DNA of 27,728 nt from Bacteroidales bacterium (GTDB lineage: Bacteria > Bacteroidota > Bacteroidia > Bacteroidales > UBA4181). How positions within the stretch are numbered: position 1 is the first letter of the stretch; each line of letters starts with the position of its first letter. The notes beneath the pieces are model-generated. The model worked only from the letters and a program-made list of their open reading frames with translations, had not been told where the DNA came from and made no database searches. The stretch lies in the NCBI GenBank assembly GCA_031259205.1, contig JAIRLS010000055.1:1-27728 (forward strand). Direction: 5' to 3'. Positions 1-7,745 of this stretch are shown piece after piece. The translations under genes and the position numbers were made by a program.

Positions 1-75
1 CTTCAGCAGGTCGGGATGCTCGCCGAAAATCCGCTTGAAGGGCAAATCGTTTTTAGGGTCAAGGTAACGTGCCAT
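1..75 (-). CDS. Rpn-family / PDDEXK_2 nuclease, N-terminal 25 codons only (runs off window)
   Basis: Read on the minus strand from an ATG at 75-73, the sequence gives MARYLDPKNDLPFKRIFGEH followed by PDLLK and then leaves the window. This closely matches the first residues of the complete Rpn-like protein at 24317-25249 (MPRYLDPKNDLTFKKIFGEH). Members of this family (Pfam PDDEXK_2, 'Rpn recombination-promoting nuclease/putative transposase') carry a PD-(D/E)XK fold. The catalytic part is not in view, so whether this copy is intact is unknown. A consensus-quality Bacteroidetes promoter lies just upstream at 132-102, which suggests an expressed gene. The assignment to the family is firm from the paralogue; function is inferred. 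Confidence 0.8.
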   Translation of the reverse strand, partial: MARYLDPKNDLPFKRIFGEHPDLLK

Positions 76-101
76 GATCATCTATTGTTTTAAATACGAC
101 C

Positions 102-132
102 CAAAGATATATTTTTCCCACGTTATCACAAA
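102..132 (-). promoter_or_regulatory. Bacteroidetes-type promoter for the partial Rpn-like gene
   Basis: On the minus strand TTTG (132-129) is followed after exactly 19 nt by TATCTTTG (109-102). Both boxes match the Bacteroidetes consensus TTTG-N19-21-TAnnTTTG perfectly. The start codon is 27 nt downstream of the -7 box. Confidence 0.7.
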
Positions 133-154
133 ATAAATATTGGAGGGGTAAATT

Positions 155-171
155 TTTTTTTGAGGCGCTAT
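155..171. repeat. Single copy of a TTTTTTTGAGGnGCTAT motif
   Basis: TTTTTTTGAGGCGCTAT occurs here once. The same 17-nt word, with one or two changes, forms both arms of the inverted repeat at 19301-19358. It is probably a half-copy of that small dispersed element. Confidence 0.45.
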
Positions 172-264
172 GAAAAAATTCAGTCGGTTCCAAAGTTGTA
201 CGCAACACACACGTCCAACCCCGTTACCCTGTTGTGCATCCGTTTTCTTACCCCAAGATGAAAA

Positions 265-357
265 AAAAATCCGTAGTCCCCCATAAGTGATGCCGAGTGA
301 AACTATATCCCTAATTTTATGATAGTTGCGTCGACGTGTCTGCCAAGTTGGGTTAAG
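265..357 (+). repeat. 93-bp dispersed repeat, copy 1
   Basis: This copy begins AAAA then ATCCGTAGTCCCCCATAA and ends CCAAGTTGGGTTAAG. A second copy of identical length lies at 27233-27325 in the same orientation. By eye the first 22 and last 15 positions are identical, and about 32 of the 56 central positions match. No gap is needed to align them. Copy 1 has an AACTAT/ATAGTT inverted pair and a CGTCGACG palindrome in its centre. The terminal CCAAGTTGG is itself a small dyad. Confidence 0.75.
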
Positions 358-469
358 CATGCACGTTTTTTCATTATCAACACATTTGGCTCACTTTGGG
401 CTTCGGGCTTTGGGCCTGCAATGACGGCTACGATAAGCCGGTTTGCGACAATTTGAAATGCACCCCTTT

Positions 470-1114
470 TTATTCGCTTTTTGCCGCGAGTGTGTCGTGA
501 CGTTTGTTGATGATTGTCTTTATCAGTTCCACCGTTTCGTCGATGCCAAGTAAGGACACATCAATAGAGAAATGGTAGGAAGAAGACATGCCCCATTCCT
601 TGTCCGTATAATATTTGTAATACGAGGCGCGTGATTTATCGGCTTTTTTCATCAGTTCCGCTGCTGCTGCTTCTGTCACCTGCTGTCTTTCGATGATGTT
701 CCGGATGCGGTTTTCCGGTTTGTTGTGGATAAAAAAGCTCAACAGGTCGGGATCATCCCGCAAGACATAATCCGCGCAACGCCCTACCAGCAGGCAAGAT
801 GTTCCTCTGTCGGCGATGTTTCGGATAGCATCGCTTTGGAAAAGGAACAAATGCTCGTTGGAGAGAATATCCGGATAAGGCGCAAAGAACCCCATTCCGG
901 GTAATCCTGTCGAAAAGGCGTACGCAAGTCCGCTTACGGACGGTTTCTCATCCGCTTTTTCAAAAAATTCGCCGGACAATCCGCTTTCCTTGGCTGCTTC
1001 CGCAAGCAGTTCCTTGTCGTAATAGGCAATGCCGAGGTCGTTGGCCAGCCGTCGGCCGATCTCGCGTCCTCCGCTGCCGAATTGCCTGCCGATGGTAATA
1101 ATGATTCTCTTCAT
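470..1114 (-). CDS. Cytidylate kinase-like family protein (P-loop NMP-kinase fold)
   Basis: This 214-residue protein opens with MKRIIITIGRQFGSGGREIG, in which GRQFGSGGR (residues 9-17) is a Walker A-type phosphate-binding loop of the form used by the cytidylate-kinase-like family (Pfam Cytidylate_kin2). The family fold transfers phosphate from ATP, but the substrate of these stand-alone members is not established. CMP or dCMP is a guess from homology, and the housekeeping Cmk is a separate protein. A conserved internal VGRCADYVLRDDPDL stretch (about residues 110-124) fits the family core. The ATG at 1114 puts the P-loop right at the N-terminus. It follows the MATE gene by 9 bp on the same strand and is probably co-transcribed. 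Length is typical for the family, and no defect was seen. Confidence 0.85.
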   Translation of the reverse strand: MKRIIITIGRQFGSGGREIGRRLANDLGIAYYDKELLAEAAKESGLSGEFFEKADEKPSVSGLAYAFSTGLPGMGFFAPYPDILSNEHLFLFQSDAIRNIADRGTSCLLVGRCADYVLRDDPDLLSFFIHNKPENRIRNIIERQQVTEAAAAELMKKADKSRASYYKYYTDKEWGMSSSYHFSIDVSLLGIDETVELIKTIINKRHDTLAAKSE

Positions 1115-1123
1115 GATGATTAT

Positions 1124-2482
1124 TTATGGATGAACGTTTTTTTGCTTGAAAGAATAGATAGCCCGCATGAACATGACGGAAGTAAGCACGGCCGAGATGA
1201 AATCGGCAATCGGAAGACTGACCCAAACGCCCAGTGTGTGCCAAAATAGGGGCAACACAATCAGACAAGGCACCAAAAAAATCAGTTGTCTTGTGAGCGA
1301 CAGGAATATGGCCATCTTTGATTTCCCTATGGACAGGAAAAAATTGGTGGCTACCATTTGGAATCCAATCACAGGAAAGACGAAAAAAACAATACGGATT
1401 CCGTAAACGCAAGCCTCAATCAGTTCGGTTTCGGGGGTAAACCAACTGACGATAAACCGGGGCGCCAACTGACAGATGAGCGCACCGAAAGTAGTGACGC
1501 CTACCGCCCAGAAAATGGTCATGCGGGTAACCTCAATCACCCTCCCGAAACGCCGTGCTCCGTAGTTATATCCCGCAATAGGCTGCATTCCCTGGTTTAA
1601 ACCCATTACGATCATCACAAACAGAAATATAATCCGGTTCACAATACCGTAAGCGCTCACGGCAATATCGCCATCCCACCGTTTTAAGCCGCGAGTGATA
1701 AGGATGACAATCAGACAGGAACAGATGTTCATCAGAAAAGGAGACAGCCCGATAGAGAGGATATCCTTTACCAGATCGGCTTTCAGACGGAAGATGCTTT
1801 TGCGCAGGCTGATTACCTGCGAGGGATTCATCAGGTAAGCAATCTGGATGGCCAGCGATATTGCCTGCGCAATGACGGTTGCCCATGCCGCTCCCCGTAT
1901 GCCCCAGTGAAACCCGAATATGAAGACAGGCGCCAGCGCACAGTTGATCACCACCGAGAGAAGCGTGATGTACATGGCCATTTGAGGGTTGCCTCCCGAC
2001 CGGATAACAGCGTTAAGCCCAAGGTACATGTGGGTGATGGCATTACCTATCAGGATAATGTTCATGAAATCACGTGCATAAGACAGCGTATGCTCGCTGG
2101 CCCCGAAAAAATACAGGATCGGGTCAAGAAAAGGATAGCACAGTACGGAAAAAGCAATGCCCAATATAATGTTCAACACCAATACATTGCCCAGCACCCG
2201 ATTGGCGTTCTTGTAATCCTTCTGTCCCAACTTAACGGATACTACGGTGGACGCTCCCACGCCTACCAGCGATCCGAAAGCGGCGGCAAGGTTCATCAAG
2301 GGAAATGTGAGCGTAATACCGGCAATCGCCAACATTCCCACTCCATGTCCGATAAAAATGCTATCCACTATGTTGTACAGCGACGAAGCCGTCATAGCAA
2401 CAATAGCCGGTAAAGCATATTGTTTCAGTAATTTGCCGACAGGCTCCGTCCCTAATACCAAAGGCGTTTTTTGAGTACTCAT
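1124..2482 (-). CDS. MATE family efflux transporter
   Basis: The 452-residue product starting MSTQKTPLVLGTEPVGKLL is a polytopic inner-membrane protein with about twelve hydrophobic segments. It shows the MATE hallmarks: a first helix with ALPAIVAMTASSLYNIVDSIFIGH and an internal second half starting near a repeat of this pattern. MATE proteins export cationic drugs or metabolites in exchange for Na+ or H+; the substrate here is unknown. An in-frame ATG exists upstream at 2668, but the 62 residues it would add do not resemble a MATE N-terminus and would give an unusually long protein. The start at 2482 is preceded by GGGG and gives normal family length. It heads a two-gene minus-strand unit with the kinase-like gene. 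Confidence 0.9.
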   Translation of the reverse strand: MSTQKTPLVLGTEPVGKLLKQYALPAIVAMTASSLYNIVDSIFIGHGVGMLAIAGITLTFPLMNLAAAFGSLVGVGASTVVSVKLGQKDYKNANRVLGNVLVLNIILGIAFSVLCYPFLDPILYFFGASEHTLSYARDFMNIILIGNAITHMYLGLNAVIRSGGNPQMAMYITLLSVVINCALAPVFIFGFHWGIRGAAWATVIAQAISLAIQIAYLMNPSQVISLRKSIFRLKADLVKDILSIGLSPFLMNICSCLIVILITRGLKRWDGDIAVSAYGIVNRIIFLFVMIVMGLNQGMQPIAGYNYGARRFGRVIEVTRMTIFWAVGVTTFGALICQLAPRFIVSWFTPETELIEACVYGIRIVFFVFPVIGFQMVATNFFLSIGKSKMAIFLSLTRQLIFLVPCLIVLPLFWHTLGVWVSLPIADFISAVLTSVMFMRAIYSFKQKNVHP

Positions 2483-2786
2483 GATATACCCCGTATCAAA
2501 AATCATGCTAAACGACGGGAACAAACCCAAAATATCCCTTAAGCAGAAGAATTGAAAGGAAACACCGCACGAATTTGGGCAGCGAACAATGCCCAAACAG
2601 GATGCTTCCGATCCATTCATCCTGTAATCAATTTTTTTAACCATGCGAACGAGTTGTATCATGTGCATTTAGAGAAGCCGACGCCCCTGATTTTAACGCT
2701 TTGAACAGGATAACCTCCTGCAAAATGAAGCCATGCCACATATAACAATCCAATTTTCAGGTCTAATAGCCATAATTTCATAGCGT

Positions 2787-2828
2787 TACGATTTTTTTTC
2801 AAAAACAGTACGATTTTTTTTTCAAAAA
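2787..2828. repeat. Tandem direct repeats upstream of the lacI-type promoter
   Basis: TACGATTTTTTTTCAAAAA at 2787-2805 recurs as TACGATTTTTTTTTCAAAAA at 2809-2828, a spacing of 22 bp (about two helical turns). They lie immediately upstream of the -33 box of the regulator promoter. Such phased repeats can bind a regulator or bend DNA; which applies here is unknown. Confidence 0.5.
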
Positions 2829-2830
2829 AT

Positions 2831-2861
2831 TTTGCTAAAACGATTAATTAATTTATTTTTG
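2831..2861 (+). promoter_or_regulatory. Bacteroidetes-type promoter for the LacI-type regulator operon
   Basis: TTTG at 2831-2834, 19 nt, then TATTTTTG at 2854-2861 matches the Bacteroidetes consensus at every defined position. The ATG follows 17 nt later. Between the boxes lies TAAAACGATTAA (2836-2847), a degraded relative of the palindrome TTAAACGTTTAA found upstream of susC, so it may be an autoregulatory operator. Confidence 0.75.
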
Positions 2862-2878
2862 CCGCAAAATAGATCAAT

Positions 2879-3868
2879 ATGGGACGTGTGTCGATAAAGG
2901 ATATTGCAAGCAAAATAGGGGTTTCTACCGCTACCGTTTCGCTTGTCCTTAATGGGAAGGACAAGCTCGGACGGGTAAGCGAGCAGTTATCGAAAAAAAT
3001 AAGGGAGACGGCTAAATCGATGAACTATAAGCCGAACGGTTTTGCTAAAGCATTGCGAAGCGGACGTTCGGAAACCATCGGATTGGTTGTCGCCGATATA
3101 TCCAATCCGTTTTTTGCCCATCTTGCCTTTCATATACAGGAACATGCCGATCGCTACGGCTACTCGGTGATCATCACCAACACTAACGAAAGCCCGAAAA
3201 AAATGGAAAAAATGGTTTCCATTCTTAAATACAGACAGGTGGACGGATTCATTATCGTACCTACGGAAAACGGTAGCCGGTGTATTGAGGAATTGCACGA
3301 AAACAAAATTCCGGTTGTCCTTTTGGATCGTTATTTCCCTGAAATACCTTCCGATTATGTGGGCGTGGATAATTTTCATGCTTCAATGAAGGCCACAGAG
3401 CATTTGTTGAAACTCGGATGCAAGAAAATCGCGCTGATTACTTACAAGACGACGCTCAGACATGCTCAAGAACGCAGAGACGGTTATGTGTCGGCGCTGG
3501 CCGGATGCGATCTGTATGATTCTCGCCTGATAAAGGAAGTAAATCATTCGACAATAGTAGAAGACATTAACCGATCTGTCCAGGAATTGATTCTCGGTGA
3601 TAATAAAATAGATGGATTTTTTTTTACCACCAATACCATTTCTTCCATCGGATTAAAAAAATTGAAAGAAATGCAGATCAATGTCCCGGAGGATATTAAG
3701 ACGGTTTGTTTTGACAAAATCGAGTCGTTTGATTTTTCGACTATTCCCTTTGTACAACAGCCGATACCGGAAATGGGGAAACAGGCGGTGGATATTGTCG
3801 TGGACAGGATCCGGAACGGGAATCCGTCGCCTGTACACATAGAATTAAAAGCAGAGTTAATCGTTTGA
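2879..3868 (+). CDS. LacI family transcriptional regulator
   Basis: This 329-residue protein has a classic LacI-type N-terminal helix-turn-helix (residues 3-24, VSIKDIASKIGVSTATVSLVLNG split over the motif). A hinge segment follows with YKPNGFAKALRSGRS and then a periplasmic-binding-protein-like effector domain starting at TIGLVVADISNPFFAHL. It ends near the usual length for the family. It is the first gene of a run of plus-strand carbohydrate genes, with only 18 bp to the GH116 gene, and probably senses a sugar released from the substrate. Its likely targets are its own promoter and the 26-bp palindrome at 9009-9034. LacI control is less common than HTCS or ECF-sigma control for Bacteroidetes utilisation loci. 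Effector identity cannot be read from the sequence. Confidence 0.92.
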   Translation: MGRVSIKDIASKIGVSTATVSLVLNGKDKLGRVSEQLSKKIRETAKSMNYKPNGFAKALRSGRSETIGLVVADISNPFFAHLAFHIQEHADRYGYSVIITNTNESPKKMEKMVSILKYRQVDGFIIVPTENGSRCIEELHENKIPVVLLDRYFPEIPSDYVGVDNFHASMKATEHLLKLGCKKIALITYKTTLRHAQERRDGYVSALAGCDLYDSRLIKEVNHSTIVEDINRSVQELILGDNKIDGFFFTTNTISSIGLKKLKEMQINVPEDIKTVCFDKIESFDFSTIPFVQQPIPEMGKQAVDIVVDRIRNGNPSPVHIELKAELIV

Positions 3869-3886
3869 CGAAATAAACAATAGAGC

Positions 3887-6448
3887 ATGAAAAAAAGTAT
3901 TTACCTGTTTGTGATGATGGCGATGTGTTTACCTGCCTGTAAAAATCTGGAAAAGCATTTATACAATAATATATATGAAGGCAAATATTTGGACAGAATA
4001 GCTTTTCCTGTCGGCGGGATGGGGGCTGGGATGTTTTGTGTGGAAGGCACGGGGGCTATTTCTCATGTATCTGTCAGGCATCGTCCGGAGCTTTTTCATG
4101 AGCCTTGCATGTTTGCCGCCATACACATCAAAGGCTTGGAAAATGGAACGAAAATATTGGAAAGAAGAGTACCGGAATGGAAAAAGTTCGGCGGCGCGGA
4201 AACATCGCTGGGTAAGGGAGGAACCACATGGGGATTGCCTCGTTTCGACGAAGGCTCCTTCCATGCGCGTTTTCCTTTTGCCAATATCGTTTTGAAAGAT
4301 GATAACCTGCCGGTGGAAGTACGCATGAGCGCATGGAGCCCTTTCATCCCTGCCGACGCCGATCATTCCGGATTACCTGCCGGCGCCGTTGAATACACCT
4401 TTCGCAATACGGCAAGTCATGCCGTGGAAGCCGTTTTTTCGTACAACTCCCGCAATTTCATGTATGTAGCGCGAAAAGGCATGTCGTCTGTGAAACCGGT
4501 GAGGAACGGTTTCATTTTGTCACAGACCGGCGAAGAAAATGAACCTCATCATCAAGGGGATTTTGCCGTGTTTACCGACGATACGGCAACCAAAGTCGAC
4601 CGGTTATGGTTCAGAGGAGGGTGGTTTGACCCGCTGACGATACGCTGGAATGAAATTGTTTCGGGAACGGTCAGGGAAAATGCCTTTAAACCGGGCGCAC
4701 CCGGAGGCTCTCTTTTCGTGCCGTTTATTCTTGGCCCGAAAGAAGAAAAGACGATACGTCTGTACATGGCATGGTATGTGCCGTACTCCAACCTGAGAAT
4801 CGGCGTGGAACCGTTGCCGGAAGATATGCCGACGTATCATCCGGCCGCCGCAAAATCCGATTCCGTTTATCGCGCCGAAGCCGGTTCTGCCTGTTACCGT
4901 CCCTGGTACAGCAATAAATTTAAAAGTATTGAAGAAGTATGCGATTACTGGGCCGGCAACTACGATGAGCTGAAAAAGAAGACACAAGCGTTTACCGATG
5001 CTTTTTACCGCAGTACGTTGCCCCCGGAAGTGCTGGAAGCCATCGCCGCCAATCTCACCATATTGAAATCGCCGACCGTCTTCAGACAGTACGATGGACG
5101 ACTGTGGAACTGGGAAGGATGCGGCGACACGTGGGGAAGTTGCCATGGATCCTGTACGCATGTCTGGAATTACGCCCAAGCCATTCCGCATTTGTTCCCC
5201 GACATGGAAAGGACGTTGCGCGAAACGGAATTTCTCGTCAGTCAGGACAGCAGAGGTCATCAGGCTTTCCGCACCAACCTGCCGATACGTCCGGTGCGGC
5301 ATGATTTTCACTCGGCCGCCGACGGACAGTTGGGAGGCGTCATGAAAGTGTACCGCGAATGGCGCATCTCCGGCAACAATGAGTGGTTGCAAAAAATGTA
5401 TCCGGCCGTACGACAAAGTATGGACTATTGTATCGCCACATGGGATCCCGGAGAATCCGGCGCCCTTGAAGAACCCCATCACAACACTTACGATATAGAA
5501 TTTTGGGGACCCGACGGCATGTGCACAAGTTTCTATGCCGGCGCTTTACAGGCCATTGTACGGATGGGTACGGCCATGAATGACGAAATCGGCCGCTACG
5601 AGGCTCTGCTCAAAAAAAGCAAAGCCTGTCTGGATGAAAAATTGTATGACGGTGAATACTTTATTCAGGATATCAGGTGGAAAGACCTGAAAACTCCCGA
5701 TCCCACACGGGTACAGTCGTTTCATTCGTCTTATTCGCCCGAAGCCGTGGCCATACTGGAAAAGGAAGGACCTAAATACCAGTACGGCAAAGGATGCCTG
5801 TCCGACGGCATATTAGGTTCGTGGATTTCGCTGGTCTGCGGAATGCCCGACGTAATCGACCGGGACAAAGTAATTAGCCATCTGAACGCCGTTTACCGTT
5901 ATAATCTGAAAAAAAACCTGCAAGAACACGCCAATACGCAGCGACCGACCTTCGCCATGGGCGACGACGGCGGCTTGTTACTTTGCTCGTGGCCCAAAGG
6001 GAACAAATTGCAGTTGCCGTTCGTGTATAGCGACGAAGTTTGGACAGGCATTGAATATCAGGTAGCATCACACCTGATGTTTGAAGGAGAAATTGAGAAA
6101 GGACTGGATATTGTGAGAACTTGCCGCGATCGCTACGACGGAAGCATACGCAATCCGTTTAACGAATATGAATGTGGCGCATGGTACGCCAGAGCCATGT
6201 CCAGTTACGGTCTGCTGGAAGGATTGACAGGCGTCCGCTATGATGCGGTGGACAAAACGCTTCACATCCATTCGAGAATAGGAAACAATTTTATTTCATT
6301 CCTTTCCACCGGCAGCGGCTTCGGAAATGCAGGGCTAAAAAACGGACAGCCCTTTCTGGATGTCGCCTGCGGCGCGATTGAAGTGAAAAAATATGTCGTA
6401 TCGGGAAAAGAAATAAGTGAAAATGATAATTTGAAACATTTAAAATAA
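3887..6448 (+). CDS. GH116 family glycoside hydrolase lipoprotein (GBA2-like)
   Basis: This 853-residue protein has a lipoprotein signal with lipobox LPAC (Cys18). It has the two-domain layout of GH116: an N-terminal beta-sandwich (about 40-350, with AFPVGGMGAGMFCVEG near its start) and a C-terminal (alpha/alpha)6 domain (about 380-810, DUF608). By comparison with GBA2 and TxGH116, the Glu of WNWEGCGDTWG (Glu410) is the likely nucleophile and the Asp of NTYDIEFWG (Asp536) the likely acid/base. The motif CHGSCTHVWNYAQAIPHLFP is typical of bacterial members. Family activities include beta-glucosidase, glucosylceramidase, beta-xylosidase and beta-N-acetylglucosaminidase; the choice here is unknown. 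It lies 18 bp after the regulator and 7 bp before the next gene. Both catalytic residues are present, so it should be active. Location is membrane-anchored, facing periplasm or cell surface. Confidence 0.88.
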   Translation: MKKSIYLFVMMAMCLPACKNLEKHLYNNIYEGKYLDRIAFPVGGMGAGMFCVEGTGAISHVSVRHRPELFHEPCMFAAIHIKGLENGTKILERRVPEWKKFGGAETSLGKGGTTWGLPRFDEGSFHARFPFANIVLKDDNLPVEVRMSAWSPFIPADADHSGLPAGAVEYTFRNTASHAVEAVFSYNSRNFMYVARKGMSSVKPVRNGFILSQTGEENEPHHQGDFAVFTDDTATKVDRLWFRGGWFDPLTIRWNEIVSGTVRENAFKPGAPGGSLFVPFILGPKEEKTIRLYMAWYVPYSNLRIGVEPLPEDMPTYHPAAAKSDSVYRAEAGSACYRPWYSNKFKSIEEVCDYWAGNYDELKKKTQAFTDAFYRSTLPPEVLEAIAANLTILKSPTVFRQYDGRLWNWEGCGDTWGSCHGSCTHVWNYAQAIPHLFPDMERTLRETEFLVSQDSRGHQAFRTNLPIRPVRHDFHSAADGQLGGVMKVYREWRISGNNEWLQKMYPAVRQSMDYCIATWDPGESGALEEPHHNTYDIEFWGPDGMCTSFYAGALQAIVRMGTAMNDEIGRYEALLKKSKACLDEKLYDGEYFIQDIRWKDLKTPDPTRVQSFHSSYSPEAVAILEKEGPKYQYGKGCLSDGILGSWISLVCGMPDVIDRDKVISHLNAVYRYNLKKNLQEHANTQRPTFAMGDDGGLLLCSWPKGNKLQLPFVYSDEVWTGIEYQVASHLMFEGEIEKGLDIVRTCRDRYDGSIRNPFNEYECGAWYARAMSSYGLLEGLTGVRYDAVDKTLHIHSRIGNNFISFLSTGSGFGNAGLKNGQPFLDVACGAIEVKKYVVSGKEISENDNLKHLK

Positions 6449-6455
6449 TCAAGCA

Positions 6456-7679
6456 ATGAATAGGCCAATTAACAATTTGTTTATTTTATTTTTAGCAGGA
6501 ATGATCTCGTGTTCCGAAAATAATGGAAAATTTAAAGAAGGTACTTTCGGGTATGATGTAACCCGCCTTTCGGGAAAGGACGGCAGCCTGCATGTCCTTA
6601 CCGACGATGAAGGCAAGGGGATGGCCATTGTGTCGGCAAAGTATCAGGCGAAAGTGTTTACCTCCACCTCAGAGGGGATGAAAGGCGCAAGTATCGGCTA
6701 TGTCAATTACAAAATATTGGATTCGGATACCGTCGATCCGCACATGAACGGTTATGGAGGAGAAAATCGTTTTTGGCTGGGGCCGGAAGGCGGGCGGTAT
6801 TCCATTTTCTTCGCGCCGGGCACGGAGCAAATATATGATCACTGGCATACGCCCTCCGCTATTGATACCGAAGCCTGGGATGTCGTTGTCGCCGGACAGA
6901 AAGCGATTACACTGAAAAAAGATATTGAAGTCATTAATTATCAAGGAGAACGTTTGAAAGTTCGCGCCGATAGAACCATTTCGCTGGTCGAACGCGCGGA
7001 AATAGAAAAAACGCTGGACGTCGAATTGAAAGACGGTTTGCAAACAGTTGCTTATGTGACGCATAACAGTATCACTAACCGGAATGATTTTGAATGGACA
7101 CAGGAAACGGGCGCCATTTGTATATGGATATTGGATATGTTCCCTCCTTCCCCGGAAGCGACCACCGTGATTCCTTTCCGGGACGGCGACGAAGCCTCAA
7201 TGGGCAAAATAGTGACCTCCGACTATTTCGGCGACGTGCCTGCCGATCGCCTGAAAATTGCGAAAAACGTCATATATCTTCGCACTGACGGCAAATTTCG
7301 CAGCAAACTGGGATTAAACGGCAAGAGGACAAAATCAGTCGCCGGCAATTACGACCCGCTGTCTAATCGACTGACGATCATAACCTTTAATGTTGATGAG
7401 GATGCCGTTTATCTTAATCAGGAATGGAATCCGATGAAAAACCCTCTTGAAGGAGATGCCATGAATGCCTACAACGACGGCCCATTGGCCGACGGAAGCA
7501 TTATGGGGCCTTTCCTCGAATTGGAAAGCGTGTCGCCTGCCGCTTTCCTTCAACCGGAGCAAACGCTGTACCACAGGCACACGGTGTACCATTTCATCGG
7601 CAGTCGGCAAGCGCTTGAGCCGATCGCCCAAAAAATGCTCGGCATTGGTATATACGATATCCAAAATGCCTTTAAATAG
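6456..7679 (+). CDS. DUF6786-like lipoprotein of unknown function
   Basis: This 407-residue protein has a lipobox MISC (Cys19). The rest is rich in beta-strand character and contains GGENRFWLGPEGGRYSIFF (about residues 99-117), YDHWHTPSAIDTEAWDVV and LYHRHTVYHFIGS. From memory these features match the Pfam family DUF6786, which is common in Bacteroidetes glycan loci and looks like a carbohydrate-binding or mutarotase-like beta-sandwich. The name should be confirmed by profile search. Function is not established. It sits 7 bp after the GH116 gene and 66 bp before the GH172 gene, so it is probably co-transcribed and acts on the same substrate. Conserved His residues in the WHTP and YHRHT motifs could be catalytic or metal-binding; this is speculation. 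Confidence 0.6.
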   Translation: MNRPINNLFILFLAGMISCSENNGKFKEGTFGYDVTRLSGKDGSLHVLTDDEGKGMAIVSAKYQAKVFTSTSEGMKGASIGYVNYKILDSDTVDPHMNGYGGENRFWLGPEGGRYSIFFAPGTEQIYDHWHTPSAIDTEAWDVVVAGQKAITLKKDIEVINYQGERLKVRADRTISLVERAEIEKTLDVELKDGLQTVAYVTHNSITNRNDFEWTQETGAICIWILDMFPPSPEATTVIPFRDGDEASMGKIVTSDYFGDVPADRLKIAKNVIYLRTDGKFRSKLGLNGKRTKSVAGNYDPLSNRLTIITFNVDEDAVYLNQEWNPMKNPLEGDAMNAYNDGPLADGSIMGPFLELESVSPAAFLQPEQTLYHRHTVYHFIGSRQALEPIAQKMLGIGIYDIQNAFK

Positions 7680-7745
7680 CTTAATAATCTAAAAATTCTT
7701 AAATATCAATCATTTAAATTAGTTTAATCCTCTAAATTTTGTATC

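Larger units (their letters stand above)
76..469. other. Intergenic gap with promoter, repeat fragments and one 93-bp repeat
   Basis: No convincing gene is present. The gap holds the minus-strand promoter at 132-102, a TTTTTTTGAGGCGCTAT motif at 155-171 that recurs as an inverted pair at 19301-19358, and one copy of the 93-bp repeat at 265-357. A short GCAATGACG stretch near 418-426 also occurs inside the foldback repeat at 19367-19498. No clear hairpin terminator was seen for the kinase-like gene that ends at 470. Confidence 0.6.
2483..2878. other. Divergent intergenic region between MATE and lacI-type genes
   Basis: The region of 396 bp separates the minus-strand MATE gene from the plus-strand regulator. 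It holds a near-perfect regulator promoter (2831-2861) and a pair of direct repeats (2787-2828). The minus-strand reading frame stays open upstream of the MATE start, but its translation is not conserved-looking. I found no clear minus-strand promoter. Confidence 0.6.

Noticed and set aside
82..360. Open reading frame of 92 codons on the minus strand
   Set aside because: It overlaps the 93-bp repeat and the promoter of the Rpn-like gene. The part shared with the second repeat changes at all codon positions, so it is not under coding selection.
2483..2668. N-terminal extension of the MATE protein from an upstream ATG
   Set aside because: The added 62 residues do not look like a MATE N-terminus, and the product would be longer than the family norm. 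The ATG at 2482 fits better.
4604..5482. Long antisense open frame inside the GH116 gene
   Set aside because: It has no family features, and the opposite strand carries a complete GH116 protein with both catalytic residues.
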